A DNA stretch of 64,000 bases, from NCBI RefSeq assembly GCF_001423185.1, contig NZ_LMOB01000002.1, positions 3,572 through 67,571 of the forward strand, written 5' to 3'. Shown here in pieces: positions 58,725-64,000 of this stretch. The DNA is from Plantibacter sp. Leaf314 (GTDB lineage: Bacteria > Actinomycetota > Actinomycetes > Actinomycetales > Microbacteriaceae). Position numbers and translations under genes: made by a program. A model generated the notes under the pieces. The model saw nothing but the letters and a program-made list of their open reading frames with translations. It searched no databases and was not told the DNA's origin. How positions within the stretch are numbered: position 1 is the stretch's first letter; every line of letters starts with the position of its first letter.

Positions 58725-59242
58725 CGTGCGTCCAGGCGGCGGACGAGTGTCGTCCGGGTCGCGGTGGCGACGACGACACCGTCCTGGTTCCGTCCGGTGT
58801 GCACGAGCGTGACGAGCCCTTCCCCCGGTCGTGACGCCGACGGCCGCTTGGCTCGGACCAGTGTCTCGGCGTAGAGCGTGTCCCCATGGTGCATGGGCCG
58901 GGGGAAGGCGACCTCCGTGAAGCCGAGGTTGGCCACGATGGTGCCCTCCGTGAGCTGCGCCACCGAGAGTCCGACGATGGTCGAGAGGGTGAGCATCGAG
59001 TTCACGAGTCGCTCGCCGAAGGGTTGCGTGGCGGACCAGGCGGCGTCGAGGTGCAGCGACTGCCCGTTCATGGTGAGGGTCGAGAAGAGCACGTTGTCCG
59101 CTTCGGTGATGGTGCGTCCCGGTCGGTGGCGGTAGATCGTGCCGACCGCGAACTCCTCGAAGAACAGCCCGCGCTGCTCGACGACCGGGCCGGGACCGTC
59201 CTCGGGTCCGTCCTGCGGTGCACGTTCGTCCGTCATGGTCAT
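58721..59242 (-). CDS. MaoC-family enoyl-CoA hydratase
   Basis: This 173-residue protein has a hot-dog fold with a hydratase segment (RTITEADNVLFSTLTMNGQSLHLD; the conserved Asp and His are catalytic in the family) and FPRPMHHGDTLYAETLV. Its place matches Rv2499c, next to the CitE-like gene. The start is uncertain: ATG at 59242 begins one base after the acyl-CoA dehydrogenase stop, and another lies at 59236. Confidence 0.85.
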   Translation of the reverse strand: MTMTDERAPQDGPEDGPGPVVEQRGLFFEEFAVGTIYRHRPGRTITEADNVLFSTLTMNGQSLHLDAAWSATQPFGERLVNSMLTLSTIVGLSVAQLTEGTIVANLGFTEVAFPRPMHHGDTLYAETLVRAKRPSASRPGEGLVTLVHTGRNQDGVVVATATRTTLVRRLDAR

Positions 59243-59243
59243 C

Positions 59244-60410
59244 TCAGGACGCGAAGCCGAGTTCACGGGCGATGATCATGAGCTGCACCTCGGTGGTGCC
59301 CTCACCGATCTCGAGGATCTTCGAGTCGCGGTAGTGCCTCGCGACCGGGTTCTCGTTGAGGAACCCGTAGCCGCCGAAGATCTGGGTCGCGTCCCGCGCG
59401 TTGTCCATGGCGGCCTCCCCGGCGACCATCTTGGCGATGGAGGCCTCCATCTTGTACGGCGCTCCGCGGTGCATGCGCGAAGCGGCGTCGTAGTAGGCCT
59501 GCCTGGCGGTGTGGACCCGCGCCTGCATCTTCGCGATCCGGAAGGCGATCCACTGGTTGTCGCCGATCGGGCGCCCGAAGACGACCCGTTCCTTCGCGTA
59601 GCGGACGGCCTCCTCGAGGCAGCCCTGGGCCGCCCCCACCGCGAGGGCGGCGACCGCGATCCGTCCGCCGTCGAGCGCCGACAGGAAGTTGGCGTAGCCA
59701 CGACCGCGCTCGCCCAGGAGGTTGGCCTCGGGGACCCGCACGTCGTCGAACACCAGGGGGTGCGTGTCCGAGGTGTGCCAGCCGACCTTGTCGTACGGGG
59801 GCAGCGCGGTGAAGCCGGACGTCGGTACCGGGACGAGGATGGAGGAGAGTTCCTTGGTCACCCGCCCGTCGGCGCGGGTCCGCTCCCCCGTGACCGCTGT
59901 GACCGTGACCAGCCGCGTGATCTCGCTGCCCGAGTTCGTGATGAACTGCTTCGTCCCGTTGATGACCCACTCCCCGTCGACCAGCTGCGCGGTGGTCTCG
60001 GTCGCGCCCGCGTCACTGCCGGCTCTGGCCTCCGTCAGCCCGAAGGCGGCGAGCACCTTCCCGCTCGCGAGCTGCGGGATCCACTCCTCACGCTGTGCGT
60101 CGGTGCCGTACAGGTAGATGGGCATGGCGCCGAGTCCGACGCCGGCCTCGAGGGTGACGCCGATGCTCTGGTCGACACGTCCGAGCTGTTCGACGGCGAG
60201 ACAGAGGGCGAAGTAGTCCATGCCGCCGCCGCCAAGCTCCTTCGGGAACGGGAGCCCGAAGAGTCCGAGCTCCCCCATCTGCGCGATGATGTCGTACGGC
60301 AGCCGTCGCTCGGTGTCGTACTGGTAGGCGGCGGGCGCGACGACCTCGTCGGCGAAGGCCTTCACCGTGTCGACGATCCGCTGGTGCTCCGGGCTGAGCT
60401 CGGTGTTCAT
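59244..60410 (-). CDS. Acyl-CoA dehydrogenase (short/branched-chain type)
   Basis: This 388-residue flavoprotein has AFGLTEARAGSDAGA, IFGGYGFLNENPVAR and the C-terminal EIGEGTTEVQLMII. Glu370 in that last motif is in the place of the catalytic base of short- and medium-chain enzymes; isovaleryl-CoA dehydrogenases usually have Gly or Ala here and use a Glu in another helix. So the gene fits the FadE19 place but its substrate may be a short or branched acyl-CoA rather than isovaleryl-CoA. It overlaps the carboxylase gene by four bases. Confidence 0.9.
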   Translation of the reverse strand: MNTELSPEHQRIVDTVKAFADEVVAPAAYQYDTERRLPYDIIAQMGELGLFGLPFPKELGGGGMDYFALCLAVEQLGRVDQSIGVTLEAGVGLGAMPIYLYGTDAQREEWIPQLASGKVLAAFGLTEARAGSDAGATETTAQLVDGEWVINGTKQFITNSGSEITRLVTVTAVTGERTRADGRVTKELSSILVPVPTSGFTALPPYDKVGWHTSDTHPLVFDDVRVPEANLLGERGRGYANFLSALDGGRIAVAALAVGAAQGCLEEAVRYAKERVVFGRPIGDNQWIAFRIAKMQARVHTARQAYYDAASRMHRGAPYKMEASIAKMVAGEAAMDNARDATQIFGGYGFLNENPVARHYRDSKILEIGEGTTEVQLMIIARELGFAS

Positions 60411-62485
60411 ACTGGTGCTCCGTTCGTGGGTGCTGCGACGGGGTCCGCGGCGATCGTCGCGACCGATTGGCGGGTGGCGACCGTGCCGCCCGTGGTGACA
60501 TGGACGGTGACGACGCCGGCCGCGGGCGCGGTGAGGAGGTGCTCCATCTTCATCGCCTCGACGGTGACGAGCGGTTGTCCGACCGCGACGTCGTCGCCGC
60601 TCGCGACGTGGACGGCCGTGACAGTGCCGGGCATCGGGGTCCGGACGTCCGGCTCGACGGCGCCGGGTGCCGATGCGGCCCCCGCTGACGGCACCGCGTC
60701 GCGTGGGACGACCGCGACGACGCCGATGACGCCGTCGAGAGCGGTCCAGCGCTCGTCACCGATACGCATGGTCTCGAACGGGACACTGGTCCCGCCGTGC
60801 TCGAAGCGCCAGGCGCGGTCCGTCCGTGCGAGGACGGCCGCATGGACGGGTTCGGCCTCGGCGACCGTGACCCGGGCGTCGTCGCTCGGGCCGAGGACGT
60901 CCACCCGGACCCGGCGTCCGTCATCGGTCCGCAGATGGACCCGCGACGGCGCGGCACCGCTGAGCCGCCAGCCTCCGGCGTCGGACCACGGCGTGCCGAG
61001 CGTGCCGGCGCGATCGGCCAGGGCGACGGCGCGGTCGTCCAGTTCGGCGAGCGCCGCCGCCGCCAGGGCACGGTCGTCCGGTGTGGTCACCGGCGACTCG
61101 GCGAGGAGTTCGGCGATGAGACCGGTGTGCAGGCGTCCCTCGACCACCTCCGTATCGGTGACGAGGCGGCGCAGGAAGCCGAGGTTCGTCCGGACGCCGA
61201 ACACGATCGTCGCCGCGAGAGCCGCGTCGAGTCGACGCAGGGCCGATTCGCGGTCCGGTGCCCAACACACGATCTTCGCCAGCATGGGGTCGTACCAGGG
61301 TCCGACGAACTGCCCCTCCGCGATGCCGCCGTCCACCCGGACGCCGGGCCCAGAGGGCAGGCGCACCCGTTCGAGCACCCCGGTCTGCGGCAGGAAGCCA
61401 TTGGCCGGGTCCTCGGCGTACAGCCGGGCCTCCACCGCGTGACCGGTGAGCACGATGTCGTCCTGGGTGAGCTCGAGTGGTTGTCCGGCGGCGACACGCA
61501 CCTGCCACTCCACGAGGTCGAGACCCGTGACGAGCTCGGTGACCGGATGCTCCACCTGCAGCCGGGTGTTCATCTCGAGGAAGGCGAACTCGTCCGGCCG
61601 GTCGTCGGCGACGAGGAACTCGACCGTGCCGACGCCCCGGTACCCCACACTCCGTGCGACGGTGCAGGCGGCCTCCCCGAGCCGTGCCCGCTGACCGGCG
61701 TCGATGCGGGGCGACGGGGACTCCTCGACGACCTTCTGGTGTCGACGCTGGAGCGAGCACTCGCGTTCGCCGAGATGGAGGACGGTCCCGTGGGCGTCGG
61801 CGAGCACCTGCACCTCGATGTGCCGGGGCCTCGTGACGAACCGTTCGAGGAGGAGCGTCGGGTCGCCGAAGGCGGCTTGGGCGACCCGATGAGCCGAGGC
61901 GATCGCGGCGGACAGCTCCTCGGCGCGCTCCACCACCTGCATGCCCTTGCCACCGCCGCCGCCCGCCGGCTTGACGATGAGCGGGAACCCGATCGCGATG
62001 CCGGCCGCGGCGAGCGCGTCGTCGTCGAGTGAGGGATCGGCGACACCCTCGATGATCGGCACCCCTCGGGCGGCGACGTGGTCCTTGGCCCGGATCTTGT
62101 CCCCCATGAGCTCGAGCGCCCGTTCGTCGGGGCCGATGAAGACGATCCCGGCTGCGGCGAGCGCCCGTGCGAGGGCCGGTTGCTCGGACAGGAAGCCGTA
62201 GCCGGGGTGCACCGCCTCCGCTCCGGTCGCCAGGGCGGCGCCGACGACGGCTGCGACGTCGAGGTAGCTCTCGGAGGCGACCGCCGGTCCGATCCGGACC
62301 GCGCGGTCGGCGAGGCGGACGTGCGGGGCGTCACGGTCCGCGTCGCTGTAGACGGCGACACTCTCGACACCCATGGCTCGGAGGCTGCGGATGACGCGGC
62401 AGGCGATCTCCCCACGGTTCGCGACGAGCACGGTCCGGAACGGGCGCTCGAGCAGGGTGCCCGGGCGGTTCGACGTCTCGGTCAT
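60407..62485 (-). CDS. Biotin-dependent acyl-CoA carboxylase alpha subunit
   Basis: This 692-residue subunit has a biotin carboxylase domain (GEIACRVIRSLRAMG near residue 20; ATP loop GGGGKGMQ; RDCSLQRR-type ECSLQRRHQKVVEESP) and a C-terminal biotin carrier domain with biotinyl Lys646 in EAMKMEH. The order with the beta subunit, dehydrogenase, MaoC and CitE matches AccA1 of Mycobacterium, a methylcrotonyl-CoA carboxylase subunit. Substrate is set mostly by the beta subunit. Confidence 0.92.
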   Translation of the reverse strand: MTETSNRPGTLLERPFRTVLVANRGEIACRVIRSLRAMGVESVAVYSDADRDAPHVRLADRAVRIGPAVASESYLDVAAVVGAALATGAEAVHPGYGFLSEQPALARALAAAGIVFIGPDERALELMGDKIRAKDHVAARGVPIIEGVADPSLDDDALAAAGIAIGFPLIVKPAGGGGGKGMQVVERAEELSAAIASAHRVAQAAFGDPTLLLERFVTRPRHIEVQVLADAHGTVLHLGERECSLQRRHQKVVEESPSPRIDAGQRARLGEAACTVARSVGYRGVGTVEFLVADDRPDEFAFLEMNTRLQVEHPVTELVTGLDLVEWQVRVAAGQPLELTQDDIVLTGHAVEARLYAEDPANGFLPQTGVLERVRLPSGPGVRVDGGIAEGQFVGPWYDPMLAKIVCWAPDRESALRRLDAALAATIVFGVRTNLGFLRRLVTDTEVVEGRLHTGLIAELLAESPVTTPDDRALAAAALAELDDRAVALADRAGTLGTPWSDAGGWRLSGAAPSRVHLRTDDGRRVRVDVLGPSDDARVTVAEAEPVHAAVLARTDRAWRFEHGGTSVPFETMRIGDERWTALDGVIGVVAVVPRDAVPSAGAASAPGAVEPDVRTPMPGTVTAVHVASGDDVAVGQPLVTVEAMKMEHLLTAPAAGVVTVHVTTGGTVATRQSVATIAADPVAAPTNGAPV

Positions 62486-62492
62486 GGTGCCG

Positions 62493-64000
62493 TCACATCC
62501 TGAAGAGGCCGAAGCCGGGGTCGGGGAGCGGGGCCCGGGAACACACCTCGAGCGCGAGTCCGAGGACGGTGCGGGTCTGCGTGGGGTCGATGATGCCGTC
62601 GTCCCACAGCCTCGCCGTCGAGTAGTACGGGTTCCCCTGCTCCTCGAAGTCGGCGAGGATCGGCGCCCGGAACGCCTCCTCGGCCTCGGTCGTCCACTCC
62701 TCGCCCCTGGCCTCCAGCTGATCGCGCTTGACGGTCGCGAGGACGCTCGCCGCCTGCGGTCCGCCCATGACCGAGATCCGTGACCCCGGCCACATCCAGA
62801 GGAAGCGCGGGTCGTAGGCGCGACCGCACATGGAGTAGTTCCCGGCGCCGAAGGAACCGCCGATCACGACCGTGAGCTTCGGCACCCGGGTGGTCGCGAC
62901 AGCGGTCACCATCTTCGCGCCGTGTTTCGCGATCCCGCCCGCCTCGGCGTCGCTGCCCACCATGAACCCGGAGAGGTTCTGCAGGAACAGCAGCGGGATG
63001 CCCCGTTGGTCCGCCAGTTCGATGAAGTGCGCACCCTTCAGCGCGGACTCACTGAAGAGCACCCCGTTGTTGGCGACGATGGCGACGGGGTGGCCGTGCA
63101 GGTGCGCGAACCCGGTGACGAGGGTGTCGCCGTACTCACGCTTGAACTCGGAGAACTCGCTGCCGTCGACCAGGCGTGCGATCACTTCGCGGACGTCGTA
63201 GGCGGTCTGCAGTTCCACCGGGACGACGCCGTACAACTCCGACTCGGGCACGGCGGGCGGGACGCTCGGACGGACCACCCAGGCTCGCTCGTGCGGTGGC
63301 GGGAGGGTCGCCACCGCCTCCCGGAGGATGTCGAGCGCGTGGGCGTCGTCGTCAGCGAGATGGTCGGTGACCCCCGAGACCCGCGCGTGGAGTGCTCCCC
63401 CGCCGAGTTCCTCCGGGGTCACCACTTCGCCGATCGCCGCCTTCACGAGCGGCGGGCCTCCGAGGAAGATCGTGCCCTGTCCGCGGACGATGACGTTCTC
63501 GTCGCTCATCGCCGGCACGTACGCACCGCCGGCGGTACAGGAGCCGAGCACGGCGGCGAGCTGCGGGATACCGGCCGCCGACATCCGCGCCTGGTTGAAG
63601 AAGATGCGTCCGAAGTGGTCGCGATCGGGGAACACCTCGTCCTGCCTCGGCAGGTTCGCGCCGCCGGAGTCGACGAGGTAGAGGCAGGGAAGCCGGTTGG
63701 CGGCGGCGATCTCCTGCGCCCGCAGGTGCTTCTTGACCGTCATCGGGAAGTAGGAGCCGCCCTTCGCGGTCGCGTCGTTCGAGACGACGAGCACGTGCCG
63801 GCCGTGGACGAGTCCGATCCCGGCGATGACGCCTGCGCCGGGACTGGCCCCGTCGTACATCCCGTCGGCCGCGAGCGGCGCGATCTCCAGGAAGGGGCTG
63901 CCCTCGTCGAGCAGACGGTCCACACGCTCCCTGGGCAGCAGCTTCCCGCGGGCGACGTGGCGGGCCCGCGACGAGGCGGGACCGCCGATCGCGGTCGCGG
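62493..64000 (-). CDS. Acyl-CoA carboxylase beta (carboxyltransferase) subunit, partial
   Basis: The coding frame stays open to the window edge (ending [24 protein letters not shown]), so the true N-terminus lies past 64000; a GTG at 63923 is internal. Visible marks are [42 protein letters not shown] and [21 protein letters not shown] with [13 protein letters not shown], typical of methylcrotonyl-CoA carboxyltransferase (AccD1/MccB). About 500 residues are present. It is seven bases before the alpha-subunit gene. Confidence 0.9.
   Translation of the reverse strand, partial: ATAIGGPASSRARHVARGKLLPRERVDRLLDEGSPFLEIAPLAADGMYDGASPGAGVIAGIGLVHGRHVLVVSNDATAKGGSYFPMTVKKHLRAQEIAAANRLPCLYLVDSGGANLPRQDEVFPDRDHFGRIFFNQARMSAAGIPQLAAVLGSCTAGGAYVPAMSDENVIVRGQGTIFLGGPPLVKAAIGEVVTPEELGGGALHARVSGVTDHLADDDAHALDILREAVATLPPPHERAWVVRPSVPPAVPESELYGVVPVELQTAYDVREVIARLVDGSEFSEFKREYGDTLVTGFAHLHGHPVAIVANNGVLFSESALKGAHFIELADQRGIPLLFLQNLSGFMVGSDAEAGGIAKHGAKMVTAVATTRVPKLTVVIGGSFGAGNYSMCGRAYDPRFLWMWPGSRISVMGGPQAASVLATVKRDQLEARGEEWTTEAEEAFRAPILADFEEQGNPYYSTARLWDDGIIDPTQTRTVLGLALEVCSRAPLPDPGFGLFRM

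Noticed and set aside
59139..61442. A 767-residue frame on the plus strand across the dehydrogenase and carboxylase
   Set aside because: Antisense shadow of two clear genes; no motif and an odd composition.

Overview
This window is 64 kb of high-GC chromosome. Codons are strongly GC-biased at third positions, and I see no insertion sequence, phage gene, CRISPR array, rRNA or tRNA. Gene order and content point to an actinobacterium of the order Micrococcales, most likely family Microbacteriaceae. The supporting marks are a bifunctional PriA-type hisA, lexA next to a LysM gene, DUF3046 and a ClgR-like regulator next to recA, an infC-rpmI-rplT block beside a SpoU methyltransferase, and a dapB/dapA/rnj/ftsK/pgsA/cinA/recA/recX/miaB/miaA/dapF/hflX/lexA run. 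The family is an inference, not a measurement.

Layout. 0.2-1.5 kb: a SatD-like regulator with a membrane partner. 1.5-8.9 kb: the arginine block argC-J-B-D-F-H (minus strand) with a 3-methyladenine glycosylase at its end. 9-11.8 kb: a NarL-type two-component pair and a 5-TM protein. 11.8-13.5 kb: a MurA-like enolpyruvyl transferase fused to an N-terminal XRE helix-turn-helix, directly behind a perfect 9-4-9 inverted repeat that overlaps its own -10 box. 13.5-20.7 kb: pheST and a glutamate-type ABC importer with a GlnR-like site. 20.7-23.5 kb: an rRNA/tRNA methyltransferase, rplT, rpmI, infC (which appears to start at ATC) and a DUF1844 gene. 23.5-29.4 kb: SseB-like, priA, hisH, hisB and hisC, interrupted by sufS-sufU on the other strand. 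29.4-30.8 kb: a divergent SOS pair (LysM cell-division protein / lexA). 31-45.4 kb: lipoprotein, hflX, methyltransferase, dapF, miaA, miaB, recX, recA, DUF3046, clgR, cinA, pgsA, ftsK, acetyltransferase. 45.4-48.4 kb: a MacB-type ABC exporter with membrane-fusion protein. 48.5-54 kb: rnj, dapA, OsmC-like, an epimerase, a small membrane protein, dapB. 54-57.7 kb: acetyltransferase, histidine phosphatase, M16 peptidase, aldo/keto reductase. 57.9-64 kb: a CitE-like lyase, MaoC hydratase, acyl-CoA dehydrogenase and biotin-dependent carboxylase alpha and beta subunits. This last block has the gene order of the mycobacterial leucine-catabolism cluster and runs off the right edge.

Regulation visible in the sequence. 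Thirteen genes have a TANNNT hexamer at exactly -12 to -7 from the start codon, the mark of leaderless transcription, and this was used to choose several starts. Candidate LexA boxes overlap good promoters of lexA, recA and the LysM gene. Other candidate operators are the palindrome before the HTH-MurA gene, a GTTAC-N6-GTAAC site before the glutamate transporter, and a 21-bp-spaced direct repeat before clgR.

The most unusual item is the HTH-MurA fusion. It keeps every MurA catalytic residue I can place, yet carries a DNA-binding domain and sits behind its own palindrome, so it may be an enzyme that senses a cell-wall precursor and controls its own synthesis.
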